The notes beneath the pieces are model-generated. The model was not told the DNA's origin. It worked only from the letters and a program-made list of their open reading frames with translations, and ran no database searches. From NCBI GenBank assembly GCA_947472705.1, contig CANJDA010000002.1, forward strand, positions 1 through 35,596: a stretch of 35,596 nucleotides of DNA, written 5' to 3'. A program made the translations under genes and the position numbers. This DNA is from Flavobacteriaceae bacterium. Lineage in GTDB: Bacteria > Bacteroidota > Bacteroidia > Flavobacteriales > Flavobacteriaceae. Shown here one piece after another: positions 1-8,421 of this stretch (its first letter is position 1; each line of letters begins with the position of its first letter).

Positions 1-2046
1 GCTCGAATTTTTGGTTGGATTTTCAGAAAGATAGGCCAACCAACTGTAATAGGCGAAATAATAGCAGGAATTGTTTTGGGACCTTCCCTTTTTGGGTTGT
101 ATTTTCCCGATATGAAAGACGCCTTATTTCCTGTTGATTCTTTAGGCAATCTTCAATTGTTAAGCCAAGTAGGATTAATCCTTTTCATGTTTGTTGTGGG
201 GATGGAATTAGATTTGAAAGTATTAAAAAACAAAGCCAATGAAGCAGTGGTTATTAGCCACGCTAGTATAGTTATCCCTTTTGCTTTAGGTATTGGTTTG
301 TCTTATTATATCTATCATCAGTTTGCGCCAGCAGGAGTTGAATTTTTATCTTTCAGTTTATTTATGGGTATTGCCATGAGTATTACGGCCTTTCCCGTTT
401 TAGCCCGAATAGTTCAAGAAAGAGGTATTCACAAAACTAGATTGGGAACTATAGTAATTACTTGTGCTGCAGCTGATGACATTACAGCTTGGTGTATTTT
501 GGCAGTTGTTATAGCTATAGTAAAAGCTGGAAGTTTTGTCAGTTCACTATATGTTATCGGCTTGGCTATTGTTTATGTATTATTGATGCTTTTGGTAGTA
601 AAGCCTTTCTTAAAAAGAGTTGGTGATTTATATGGAAAAAAAGACAATATCAAAAAACCAGTGGTTGCCATTTTCCTTTTAACCTTAATAGTTTCAGCTT
701 ATGTGACCGAAATTATAGGGATTCATGCCTTATTTGGTGCTTTTATGATGGGAGTAATCATGCCCGATATTTCAAAATTTAGAAACTTCTTTATAGAAAA
801 AGTAGAGGATGTTGCTATGATTTTACTGCTACCGTTGTTTTTTGTATTCACTGGATTACGAACAGAAATCGGATTAATCAATGAGCCTTATTTGTGGAAG
901 ATAACAGGATGTATAATTGCAGTAGCTGTTGCTGGAAAATTTTTCGGAAGTGCTTTGGCGGCAAAATTTGTGGGTCAAAATTGGCGTGAAAGTTTAACCA
1001 TTGGTGCTTTGATGAATACCAGAGGTTTGATGGAATTAGTAGTATTAAATATAGGATACGAATTGGGAGTGCTTTCACCAAAAATTTTCACGATGATGGT
1101 AATTATGGCTCTAGTAACTACGTTTATGACAGGGCCAGCTCTGGATATTATCAATTTTATATTTAAAGCTAAAGACGTTATTATTCCATCTGAAATAAAA
1201 GGGAATGCCGAGTTTAAAGTATTAATCTCTTTTGGTAATAATGAAAAAGGCAAATCATTACTTCGTTTGGCAAATAGTTTTGTCAAAAAGCAAACAGAAA
1301 CCGCGAACGTTACGGCTATGCATTTATCCAACAGTGATGAAATGCATGCTTATAATTTAGAAGAATATGAAGCCGTAACTTTTGAACCCATATTGAAAGA
1401 GTCAAAAAAACTCAATCAAGAAATCACCACTATTTTTAAAGCTACAGGGGATATGGAAACTGACATTGCCGATATAGCTCAAGAAGGGAAGTATGATTTT
1501 GTTTTGGTTGGGTTAGGGAAATCTATTTTTGAGGGAACATTACTAGGGAAAGTGCTTGGGTTTACATCACGAATAATAAACCCAGACCGATTGTTAGATA
1601 AGTTTAAAGGCAAGGAAGGACTCTTTGAAAACTCTCCTTTTGATGACAGAACCCGTTTAATCATTTCCAAAACCAAAACACCACTAGGCATTTTAATTGA
1701 TAAAGATTTACATAATGTCAATAAAGTTTTTGTGGGAGTGTTCACTATTGGCGATGTGTTCTTGATTGATTATGCTCAAAAATTGATTTACAATAACGAT
1801 TCACATGTAACCATTTTAGAAAATAATGGTCAATCCAAAAATAACTTTATTGTTGAAAATGCATTTGAAGCATTGGAACAAAAGCACCCTAATAATATTG
1901 AGGTTTTAAGTAGAGAAAAAATTAGTAAGCCACTTTTAGCCGAGCAGGATCTGGTTATTTTTAGTTTGGAAACTTGGAAAAAACTAGTTGATGATGAAGT
2001 AACTTGGTTGACTGATATTCCTTCGGTATTAATTATCAAACCATAA
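1..2046 (+). CDS. CPA2-family cation/proton antiporter with cytoplasmic C-terminal domain (5' truncated by window edge)
   Basis: Inner-membrane monovalent cation:H+ antiporter of the Kef/CPA2 type, which exchanges Na+ or K+ for protons. The frame is open from base 1, and the residues before the first possible start (a TTG at 76) already read as family sequence (QPTVIGEIIAGIVLGPS), so the true start lies left of the window. About 380 visible residues form hydrophobic segments typical of the Na+/H+ exchanger fold. They include an AAADDITAW segment carrying the paired acidic residues expected in the transport site and a MNTRGLMELV motif. The last ~270 residues are soluble and resemble the universal-stress-like regulatory tails of this group. 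The gene ends 1 base before the convergent DUF5686 gene. Family is secure; the ion is not determined. Confidence 0.9.
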   Translation, partial: ARIFGWIFRKIGQPTVIGEIIAGIVLGPSLFGLYFPDMKDALFPVDSLGNLQLLSQVGLILFMFVVGMELDLKVLKNKANEAVVISHASIVIPFALGIGLSYYIYHQFAPAGVEFLSFSLFMGIAMSITAFPVLARIVQERGIHKTRLGTIVITCAAADDITAWCILAVVIAIVKAGSFVSSLYVIGLAIVYVLLMLLVVKPFLKRVGDLYGKKDNIKKPVVAIFLLTLIVSAYVTEIIGIHALFGAFMMGVIMPDISKFRNFFIEKVEDVAMILLLPLFFVFTGLRTEIGLINEPYLWKITGCIIAVAVAGKFFGSALAAKFVGQNWRESLTIGALMNTRGLMELVVLNIGYELGVLSPKIFTMMVIMALVTTFMTGPALDIINFIFKAKDVIIPSEIKGNAEFKVLISFGNNEKGKSLLRLANSFVKKQTETANVTAMHLSNSDEMHAYNLEEYEAVTFEPILKESKKLNQEITTIFKATGDMETDIADIAQEGKYDFVLVGLGKSIFEGTLLGKVLGFTSRIINPDRLLDKFKGKEGLFENSPFDDRTRLIISKTKTPLGILIDKDLHNVNKVFVGVFTIGDVFLIDYAQKLIYNNDSHVTILENNGQSKNNFIVENAFEALEQKHPNNIEVLSREKISKPLLAEQDLVIFSLETWKKLVDDEVTWLTDIPSVLIIKP

Positions 2047-2047
2047 C

Positions 2048-4540
2048 TTAAAAACCTAAATCCAAAATAAAACTCAATTTTATAGCTAAATTATCTTCAA
2101 ATTTTGGTAACTGGTTGGGGCCATAACGATAGAAGGCGGTAAGTCCAAATCCTTTGTAAATTTTGTTAAGCTCTATTCCCGATTCGAATAATCCTTTATC
2201 AAGGGTTTTGTATTTAATTCCTAAATGGCGTTCAGGATGTTCTAAATTTCCCCAAACCATTCTAGTGACCAAAACGAATGAAGGCCTAACTTTTCGTAAT
2301 AATTCTACACGTTTAAAACCGTGTTTAAACTGCATCATTACAAATTCGTTTGAAAAAAACTCATTAAAATACATGGTTTCAAAACTATTTTTTCCTGCAA
2401 TGGTAATTCTTTGTAAAAGCTTGTCTTTTGTCAAGTTATTCGGGGAAGTATTATACAAATGAGTTAAGGGAACAGCGCCAAAACCATAACCTGCTTGTAA
2501 TAAAATTTCTGACTTCTGTCCGTTTAAATATTTTTTTTCATACTCAATTCGGGCATCAATTTTACCAAAATCGAAGTCGTTATTTAAAAAATGAGGAATC
2601 GATTTAGTAAATTGTAATGAAAATTTAGGAAACCTTTTTTCATATTCAATCCTGCCATTCGGGGTTTGCATATGATCACTAAAAGGATTCCACTGAATAC
2701 AAAACATTGCAGTAGTGACTCTAAAATCATGATAAGGTTTTCCGCCATATTGAAAAGTATAATCAAATAATGGGCTGATTTCACTATAAGTTAACTGCCA
2801 AATGCTTTCAGTTTTTGGAATAATTTTGGTTTCAATATAACCCCGCCAAGTTTTGTGATTATAGAACGTACTAATGTTAATTGGTCTTGGATCATACAAT
2901 TTAAAAGCTCTTTTATCTGTTGCAAAATACGTACTGGCAATCTCACGAAGATCATCGGTGTAGGAACCTCCAAGCCAAGTATTGGAAGTGTTGCCAACTC
3001 TTGCTGCTGCGCCAATATGATATTTGATAGTTTCATCTTTCAAGCCATAAGCTGTGTAACCATCAAGGCGAAATTTTCGTGAAAACATTTCATTAGTAAT
3101 ACCACCAATTCCAAAACGGAAACCTTCAAAATTGTTATAACTAATCAGGTATCGCAGATCATAATCAAACAAACCAGAGAGTATATAGCCGTTTAGAATT
3201 TTACGTCCAAATAATAGTTTTTTTTCGATATTTTCTTTAGTGGCTACACTATCTAAGGTAAAATAGGTTCTTTCACTTCGGGTGTCTAAACTATCAATTC
3301 TGTTTTCTTTCCAAAAAACATCATCTCGAGAACTCGCATTATTTTTAACGTCTATAGTAATTGATGATTTTTTTATTTTCAAATCCTTATTTACTGCTAA
3401 ATCATAAATATGCATTTCTGAGGATAAATAGGAAAAGTCAGAAGCATATTTTTGTGAGTTTGTTTTTTCATCATCATTTTCGGCAGAAAACTCAATTCTT
3501 CCTCCTAAAATAGAGGTTGGTTCTTTGCTTTTCCCTTTAACAATTTTGAAATTTTTAAGGGTAGGAAACCAAATATTTTCTCCTGGTAGGTAACTAAATT
3601 CATGAATACCAGTAATATTCAACACTCCTCGAATTCGCATGATTGCTTTAGCAATACCAAAGTTTTCTTTATCTACATAAAGCAATCCTTCTAGACCTTT
3701 AGAACTGGTTTTATTTTTAAAATATATTACTATCACATTTCTATTTTGGATAATGGTAGTATCTAAAATTTGGTATCTGTATTCCTTAAGAGCGTTGTTT
3801 GCAATAGGGCTTTTGTATTTGGTTTCAAACAATTCATATTTCTCATCATATACAGAAAATGATTGCAAACTGAACCCCAATATTTCATAGATAGGCTCTT
3901 TAAAACCAGCCATTTTGGTACCAAGTATAGTTTCTTTTAAAATTGGTTTTTCAAATTGATATTGGGACACTTTTTCGGTTAGAAACAAATGTTGCTTGTC
4001 GATTATTTTTTTAAACTTATAATTAGAAGAGTCAATTTTTTCAATTATATTTTTGGTTACTGCATTAACAAATACAGTATCAATTTTGCCAGAAATCGAA
4101 TCAGGATTGGCGGTAATCATTAATTTATTGTATGATTTGAACTCAAAACTTTTTAGTTTTTTTTGAGGATTGTTGCTTTCTTTTTGAGCAATAACTTTTG
4201 CAATAATACTATTTGCTGGATTAATATTGGAAATAATAACTTCGTGCAAAGCATTTTCTTTTGGCGAAAGCAATATGGTAAAAAAAGATTTAGATTCAGT
4301 TAACGAAATTGTTTTTGATTCAAAACCCACATAAGTAACCGTAAAATTATCAGGGAGTGAGGATAGTATGAAATGAAATTTTCCATCAACATCTGATATA
4401 GTGGAGCCTCCATTTTTAGTTGTGATAGTTGCAAAAGGAAGCCCTTTTTTGCTTTCAGAATCTTTTACAATCCCATTGATTTGGAATTGTGCTTGAAGCG
4501 TTAGTGTAAAAAAGAAAAGCAGTATAAAAATTGGCTTCAT
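2048..4540 (-). CDS. DUF5686 outer-membrane protein with carboxypeptidase-D-like regulatory domain
   Basis: An 830-residue outer-membrane protein of the Bacteroidota DUF5686 family. A signal peptide (MKPIFILLFFFTLTLQAQ) is followed at about residues 20-105 by a carboxypeptidase-regulatory-like beta domain (KDSESKKGLPFATITTKNGG, then VTYVGFESKTISL), as found at the N-terminus of TonB-dependent receptors. There is no plug domain. The remainder is the DUF5686 region with beta-barrel character, ending in an aromatic residue (ILDLGF) as outer-membrane barrels usually do. The function of the family is unknown. A TATTTTTG box 29-36 bases upstream, just past the frr terminator, suggests independent transcription. 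The gene meets the antiporter gene tail to tail with one base between. Confidence 0.9.
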   Translation of the reverse strand: MKPIFILLFFFTLTLQAQFQINGIVKDSESKKGLPFATITTKNGGSTISDVDGKFHFILSSLPDNFTVTYVGFESKTISLTESKSFFTILLSPKENALHEVIISNINPANSIIAKVIAQKESNNPQKKLKSFEFKSYNKLMITANPDSISGKIDTVFVNAVTKNIIEKIDSSNYKFKKIIDKQHLFLTEKVSQYQFEKPILKETILGTKMAGFKEPIYEILGFSLQSFSVYDEKYELFETKYKSPIANNALKEYRYQILDTTIIQNRNVIVIYFKNKTSSKGLEGLLYVDKENFGIAKAIMRIRGVLNITGIHEFSYLPGENIWFPTLKNFKIVKGKSKEPTSILGGRIEFSAENDDEKTNSQKYASDFSYLSSEMHIYDLAVNKDLKIKKSSITIDVKNNASSRDDVFWKENRIDSLDTRSERTYFTLDSVATKENIEKKLLFGRKILNGYILSGLFDYDLRYLISYNNFEGFRFGIGGITNEMFSRKFRLDGYTAYGLKDETIKYHIGAAARVGNTSNTWLGGSYTDDLREIASTYFATDKRAFKLYDPRPINISTFYNHKTWRGYIETKIIPKTESIWQLTYSEISPLFDYTFQYGGKPYHDFRVTTAMFCIQWNPFSDHMQTPNGRIEYEKRFPKFSLQFTKSIPHFLNNDFDFGKIDARIEYEKKYLNGQKSEILLQAGYGFGAVPLTHLYNTSPNNLTKDKLLQRITIAGKNSFETMYFNEFFSNEFVMMQFKHGFKRVELLRKVRPSFVLVTRMVWGNLEHPERHLGIKYKTLDKGLFESGIELNKIYKGFGLTAFYRYGPNQLPKFEDNLAIKLSFILDLGF

Positions 4541-4568
4541 TAGAAAGGGATTGGCTCAAAATCTTTTA

Positions 4569-4576
4569 CAAAAATA
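4569..4576 (-). promoter_or_regulatory. -7 promoter box of the DUF5686 gene
   Basis: The minus strand reads TATTTTTG, an exact match to the Bacteroidota -7 consensus TAnnTTTG. It lies about 29 bases before the ATG of the DUF5686 gene and just downstream of the frr terminator. No clear TTTG -33 element was seen. Confidence 0.55.
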
Positions 4577-4584
4577 GGAATAAA

Positions 4585-4607
4585 AAAATCCGCACAGAGC
4601 GGATTTT
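4585..4607 (-). terminator. Rho-independent terminator of pyrH-frr
   Basis: A perfect 9-bp stem AAAATCCGC/GCGGATTTT encloses a 5-base loop. On the minus strand it is followed by a run of seven T. It lies 18 bases past the frr stop. Confidence 0.9.
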
Positions 4608-4625
4608 AATATTGAATTAACAAAG

Positions 4626-5186
4626 TTACACTTTCATGATTTCGGCTTCTTTGATGGTCAAATGTTCTTCAATTTTTCTGATGAAAGAATCTGTCAGTTT
4701 TTGAACATCGTCTTCAGCTGTTTTACATACGTCTTCAGAAACACCGTCTTTTTCTAATTTTTTTATTTCAGTATTTGCATCTTTACGTGCGTTTCGAATA
4801 CCAATTTTTGCATCTTCTGCTTCTGCTTTTGCCTGTTTGACTAATTCGCGTCTTCTTTCTTCAGTCAGTGCCGGGACATTGATAATAATGTTATCGCCAT
4901 TATTCATGGGATTGAAACCAAGATTGGCAATCATTATAACCTTTTCAATAGTATGCAGCATACTTTTTTCATAAGGTTGAATAGTAATGGTTCTAGCGTC
5001 TGGAACATTGATATTTGCTACTTGTGATAGCGGAGTTTGAGAGCCATAGTAATCAACAAAAACACTTCCAAGCATTTGTGGTGATGCTTTTCCAGCACGT
5101 ATATTTAAAAATTCTTTTTCTAAATGTGCGACAGAACCAGTCATTGATTCTTTAGTGCGGTCTAAAATAAATTCAATTTCTTCCAT
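4626..5186 (-). CDS. frr: Ribosome recycling factor
   Basis: RRF splits the post-termination ribosome together with EF-G so that subunits can be reused; it acts in the cytoplasm. The 186-residue protein is the usual family length. It contains the characteristic N-terminal helix segment (LEKEFLNIRAGKASPQML), the middle block NIIINVPALTEERRRELVKQ, and a C-terminal helical region ending KIEEHLTIKEAEIMKV. It lies 25 bases downstream of pyrH on the same strand and is followed by a strong terminator, so the pair is very probably one transcript. This pyrH-frr order is common across bacteria. Confidence 0.98.
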   Translation of the reverse strand: MEEIEFILDRTKESMTGSVAHLEKEFLNIRAGKASPQMLGSVFVDYYGSQTPLSQVANINVPDARTITIQPYEKSMLHTIEKVIMIANLGFNPMNNGDNIIINVPALTEERRRELVKQAKAEAEDAKIGIRNARKDANTEIKKLEKDGVSEDVCKTAEDDVQKLTDSFIRKIEEHLTIKEAEIMKV

Positions 5187-5211
5187 TTTATTATGATTTC
5201 AGAGTGGTAAA

Positions 5212-5919
5212 CTATATTTTAACTACGGTTCCTATGTTTTCGCCTTCGCAAATTTTTAATAAATTACCCTTTTTATTCATATCAAAAACTACAATTGGTA
5301 ATTCATTTTCCTGGCTCAAAGTAAAGGCAGTTGAATCCATTACGTTTAATCCTTTTTTGATGACTTCATCAAAGGAGATACTGTCAAACTTTACAGCATT
5401 GCTGTTTTTCTCAGGATCAGAATCATAAACCCCATCAACACGAGTACCTTTTAAAATCACATCGGCATTTACTTCTACACCACGTAAAACCGCAGCAGTA
5501 TCAGTCGTGAAGTATGGGTTTCCAGTTCCAGCACCAAAAATTACTATTCTTCCTTTTTCTAGATGGCGCACTGCTCTTCTCTTGATATAAGGTTCTGCAA
5601 TAGCCTCTATTTTCAAAGCAGTTTGTAACCGAGTCAACATTCCTTTATCTTCCAAAGCTCCTTGTAGTGCCATTCCATTAATAACTGTTGCCAGCATTCC
5701 CATATAATCACCTTGTACTCTGTCCATTCCATTACTGGCGCCAGCTACTCCTCTAAAAATATTTCCACCACCAATTACTATGGCAATTTCTATTCCTTTA
5801 GCGTGAATTTCTTTAATCTCATCAGCATATTCGGATAAGCGTTTTGGGTCGATTCCATATTGTCTATCTCCCATTAACGCTTCGCCACTTAATTTTAGAA
5901 GGATTCTTTTGTATTTCAT
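5212..5919 (-). CDS. pyrH: UMP kinase
   Basis: Phosphorylates UMP to UDP with ATP in pyrimidine nucleotide synthesis. The 235-residue product has the amino-acid-kinase fold signatures of bacterial UMP kinase: KRILLKLSGEALMGD at the N-terminus for phosphate binding, VIGGGNIFRG, the UMP-binding block FGAGTGNPYFTTDTAAVLRG, and KGTRVDGVYDSDPEKN. The start is the first ATG after a canonical -7 box at 5951-5958, giving a leader of about 25-30 bases. It is the first gene of a two-gene unit with frr. Confidence 0.98.
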   Translation of the reverse strand: MKYKRILLKLSGEALMGDRQYGIDPKRLSEYADEIKEIHAKGIEIAIVIGGGNIFRGVAGASNGMDRVQGDYMGMLATVINGMALQGALEDKGMLTRLQTALKIEAIAEPYIKRRAVRHLEKGRIVIFGAGTGNPYFTTDTAAVLRGVEVNADVILKGTRVDGVYDSDPEKNSNAVKFDSISFDEVIKKGLNVMDSTAFTLSQENELPIVVFDMNKKGNLLKICEGENIGTVVKI

Positions 5920-5950
5920 TACTAGCTTTAAGTTGTGTTATTAATGGATG

Positions 5951-5958
5951 CAAATATA
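5951..5958 (-). promoter_or_regulatory. -7 promoter box of pyrH-frr
   Basis: The minus strand reads TATATTTG, an exact TAnnTTTG match about 32 bases before the pyrH ATG. A clear -33 element was not seen. Confidence 0.65.
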
Positions 5959-6038
5959 AACATATTCTGTTTTTGTACCCTATTCGTTAAAAATAATGTT
6001 TGGAAACAATTATCATGTTTTTTGGTATTTCAGTTTTG

Positions 6039-6046
6039 TAGCTTTG
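6039..6046 (+). promoter_or_regulatory. -7 promoter box of the thioredoxin-like gene
   Basis: TAGCTTTG, an exact TAnnTTTG match. Transcription from it would begin near 6052, downstream of an in-frame ATG at 5996. This is the main reason for placing the start at 6068. The same TAGCTTTGTGCC dodecamer recurs before the gene at 12649. Confidence 0.65.
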
Positions 6047-6067
6047 TGCCAAAGTATTTTTGTTTCT

Positions 6068-6697
6068 ATGCAATCAATAATTGAAAAGAGTTTAGCCAAT
6101 AGTTGTTCTTATCCTGAATACAGAAACATAATAACCACTTTGTTTCAGGAAGGAAAAGTAACAGGAGAAGAACAATCGGAAGCCTTACTTCATTATACCG
6201 AATTGAATGAGGCGCGAATGAAACGCTTAGACAAAACCATCACTATTGCCATTGAAAATGCTCAAAAAATACAGCATTTAGTTAGGGAGTATATTTGGCT
6301 GGTTATTTCTGAAGGTTGGTGTGGAGATGCTACTCAAATAATACCGATTATCTATAAAATGGCCGAATACTCGGGAAAAATAGAATTGAAAATTGTCTTT
6401 AGAGATGATAATAAAGAACTGATGAATTTATTTCTAACAAATGGGACAAAATCAATTCCCAAGTTGATAGTACTAGATAAAAAAACATTGAAAGTATTGG
6501 GTGATTTCGGACCAAGACCTCATGGCGCAAAACAATTGATGCTCGACTATAAAGCGACTCACGGATTGATAGATGAAATGGCCAAAACCAACTTACAGCT
6601 TTGGTATCTACACGATAAAGGATTGTCTACACAAAATGAAATAACCGATTTGATGTCTATTTTTGAGTTAAAGACACTTCAAACTTCTCAGGGGTAA
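6068..6697 (+). CDS. Thioredoxin-fold protein with a single active-site cysteine
   Basis: A 209-residue cytoplasmic protein of the thioredoxin superfamily, closest to the group usually labelled thioredoxin family protein in Bacteroidota. After ~80 helical N-terminal residues comes the strand and active-site region ISEGWCGDATQIIP. Here the usual CxxC is C-G-D-A, with only one cysteine. It is followed by the cis-proline region TKSIPKLIVLD. Loss of the resolving cysteine argues against a classical disulfide reductase; a monothiol or binding role is possible. The frame extends upstream to an ATG at 5996, but a -7 box at 6039-6046 lies inside that extension, so 6068 is preferred. The 3' end overlaps truB on the other strand by 41 bases. 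Substrate unknown. Confidence 0.85.
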   Translation: MQSIIEKSLANSCSYPEYRNIITTLFQEGKVTGEEQSEALLHYTELNEARMKRLDKTITIAIENAQKIQHLVREYIWLVISEGWCGDATQIIPIIYKMAEYSGKIELKIVFRDDNKELMNLFLTNGTKSIPKLIVLDKKTLKVLGDFGPRPHGAKQLMLDYKATHGLIDEMAKTNLQLWYLHDKGLSTQNEITDLMSIFELKTLQTSQG

Positions 6698-7352
6698 CAG
6701 CTTCAATAACATCATAATCCCCAATTTTAGTTCGGCGTAAGGCAGATAAATATCCACCCGATTCTATGGCTTTGCCAAAATCAAAAGCTAACGAACGGAT
6801 ATATGTCCCCTTGCTACAACGCACTCTAAAGTCAATTTCTGGCAAGGAAATTCTAGTAATCTCAAATTCGTATACAGTTGTTTTTCTAGCTTGTATCTCA
6901 ACTTCTTCTCCAGCTCTAGCATGCTCATACAAACGAACACCATCTTTTTTAATAGCAGAAAACACTGGTGGCTTTTGGTCGATTTCACCAAGAAACTTAT
7001 TAGTTGTTTCTAAAATTAGTGCTTCCGTAATATGTTCCGTTGGAAAGGTTGCATCTACTTCAGTCTCCTTGTCATAGGAGGGTGTTGTCGCTCCAAGAGT
7101 AATAGTTCCTGTATATTCTTTAGCCTGAGCTTGAATTTCGGTAATTTTCTTAGTGAACTTTCCGGTGCAAATTATTAGCAAGCCTGTTGCCAAGGGATCT
7201 AAAGTTCCGGCATGACCAATTTTGAATTTTTTAGGAAGGTCATATTTTCTTTTTAGGATGTATTTCAATTTATTAACCGCTTGAAAGGAAGACCAAGTTA
7301 ACGGTTTGTCTATCAAAAGTACTTGCCCTTCTAAAATAGCTTCGGCTGTCAT
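6657..7352 (-). CDS. truB: tRNA pseudouridine-55 synthase
   Basis: Isomerises U55 of tRNA T-loops to pseudouridine. The 231-residue product is short for TruB and lacks an obvious extended C-terminal PUA domain, as is common in Bacteroidota. The N-terminal motif GQVLLIDKPLTWSSFQAVNK and the catalytic block KIGHAGTLDPLATGLL (catalytic Asp about residue 52) are intact, as are KPPVFSAIKKDGVRLYEHAR and VRCSKGTYIRSLAFDFG. Its ATG overlaps the uppP stop codon as TAATG, which suggests translational coupling. It is the last gene of the ftsX-DUF3098-uppP-truB cluster, and its 3' end runs 41 bases into the convergent thioredoxin-like gene. Confidence 0.97.
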   Translation of the reverse strand: MTAEAILEGQVLLIDKPLTWSSFQAVNKLKYILKRKYDLPKKFKIGHAGTLDPLATGLLIICTGKFTKKITEIQAQAKEYTGTITLGATTPSYDKETEVDATFPTEHITEALILETTNKFLGEIDQKPPVFSAIKKDGVRLYEHARAGEEVEIQARKTTVYEFEITRISLPEIDFRVRCSKGTYIRSLAFDFGKAIESGGYLSALRRTKIGDYDVIEAVTPEKFEVSLTQK

Positions 7353-8146
7353 TAAAGTACAAACAAAGGATGAAAGTAATTGATAACCAAAATAGCTAAC
7401 CCAACAATAATTCTGTAATACCCAAACATTTTAAATCCGTGCTTAGATAAATAACCAATGAAAGATTTTATAGCTAACATAGCCACAATAAAGGCAACGA
7501 TATTTCCAATAATCAAAAAGTTAATCTGATCATGAGTCAATACAAACCCGTCTTTATAATAGTCATAACATTTCTTAACCGTAGCACCAAGCATTGTTGG
7601 AACAGCCAAGAAAAAAGAAAATTCTGCAGCCGTTGTTCTTGATAATTTTTGTGTCATTCCGCCAATGATACTCGCGCCACTTCGTGAAACACCAGGAATC
7701 ATGGCCAAACATTGGAACAAACCTATCTTTAAAGCGGTAGTGTAACTTATTTTTTCTGTTTTCTGTGTCTCCTCCTTTTGTGTGAACCAATCATCAACTT
7801 TCAATAAAATTATTCCTCCTAAAACTAAAGAAACCGCAACGGTTATAGGATTCTCTAACAAAGCATCAATTTTTTTGCTGAAAAGCAACCCAAAAACTAC
7901 AGCCGGAATAAAAGCGACCAATAATTTAAAGTAAAAATCAAGCGTTTGAAAAAATCGTTTGAAGTACAAAACAACTACCGAAAGGATAGCGCCCAACTGT
8001 ATAACTACAGTAAATAATTTGGTAAAATCATCATGAGCAATGCCAAAAAAAGAAGAAGCAATAATCATGTGACCTGTAGAAGAAATCGGCAAAAACTCAG
8101 TAATCCCTTCAATTATAGCCAGTACAACGGCTTGAATGTAATCCAT
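7352..8146 (-). CDS. uppP: Undecaprenyl-diphosphate phosphatase
   Basis: Dephosphorylates undecaprenyl diphosphate in the inner membrane, recycling the lipid carrier for peptidoglycan and other glycans; bacitracin sensitivity depends on it. The 264 residues are mostly hydrophobic, with about eight membrane segments. Both signature motifs are present: EGITEFLPISSTGHMI near the N-terminus, and MIPGVSRSGASIIGGM mid-protein with the catalytic-region Arg/Ser. Start and stop overlap the neighbouring genes as TAATG on both sides, so DUF3098, uppP and truB appear translationally coupled. The placement with ftsX fits a cell-envelope growth cluster. Confidence 0.97.
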   Translation of the reverse strand: MDYIQAVVLAIIEGITEFLPISSTGHMIIASSFFGIAHDDFTKLFTVVIQLGAILSVVVLYFKRFFQTLDFYFKLLVAFIPAVVFGLLFSKKIDALLENPITVAVSLVLGGIILLKVDDWFTQKEETQKTEKISYTTALKIGLFQCLAMIPGVSRSGASIIGGMTQKLSRTTAAEFSFFLAVPTMLGATVKKCYDYYKDGFVLTHDQINFLIIGNIVAFIVAMLAIKSFIGYLSKHGFKMFGYYRIIVGLAILVINYFHPLFVL

Positions 8147-8382
8147 TATTTAGATTTTTTAAATATGGAATAAATCGTAATTCCAAACCCAATCAAAACA
8201 ACCGTTGGAGCCAAACGTATTCTTCTAAAGCTAAAAACATCTTCGTTAAAAACTTTTGGATCATCACTACCACCACCACTCATCAGAATAAAGCCAATAG
8301 CAATCACGGCAATCCCAATTAATAATATTTTGTAATTTATCTTTTCAAAAAGAAAGTCTGGTTTCTGCTCGTTGTTTTTCAT
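8146..8382 (-). CDS. DUF3098 small membrane protein
   Basis: A 78-residue protein of the Bacteroidota-specific DUF3098 family. It has two membrane segments (about residues 18-34 and 57-73) separated by a Gly/Ser/Asp-rich loop (MSGGGSDDPKVFNEDVF), then the conserved FSFRRIRLAPTVVLIGFG. Function is unknown. It sits between ftsX and uppP, 39 bases after ftsX, and its stop overlaps the uppP ATG. The location suggests a role near the division or envelope machinery, but this is only context. Confidence 0.9.
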   Translation of the reverse strand: MKNNEQKPDFLFEKINYKILLIGIAVIAIGFILMSGGGSDDPKVFNEDVFSFRRIRLAPTVVLIGFGITIYSIFKKSK

Positions 8383-8421
8383 AATGTCTATTATCTATCC
8401 GTCTATTATCTATTCTCTCTT

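Noticed and set aside
5996..6067. N-terminal extension of the thioredoxin-like protein
   Set aside because: A TAnnTTTG box at 6039-6046 lies within it, and the extension is unlike the family N-terminus.
6766..7077. 103-codon plus-strand frame opposite truB
   Set aside because: It is a shadow of truB, with no family match and no promoter or plausible start context.
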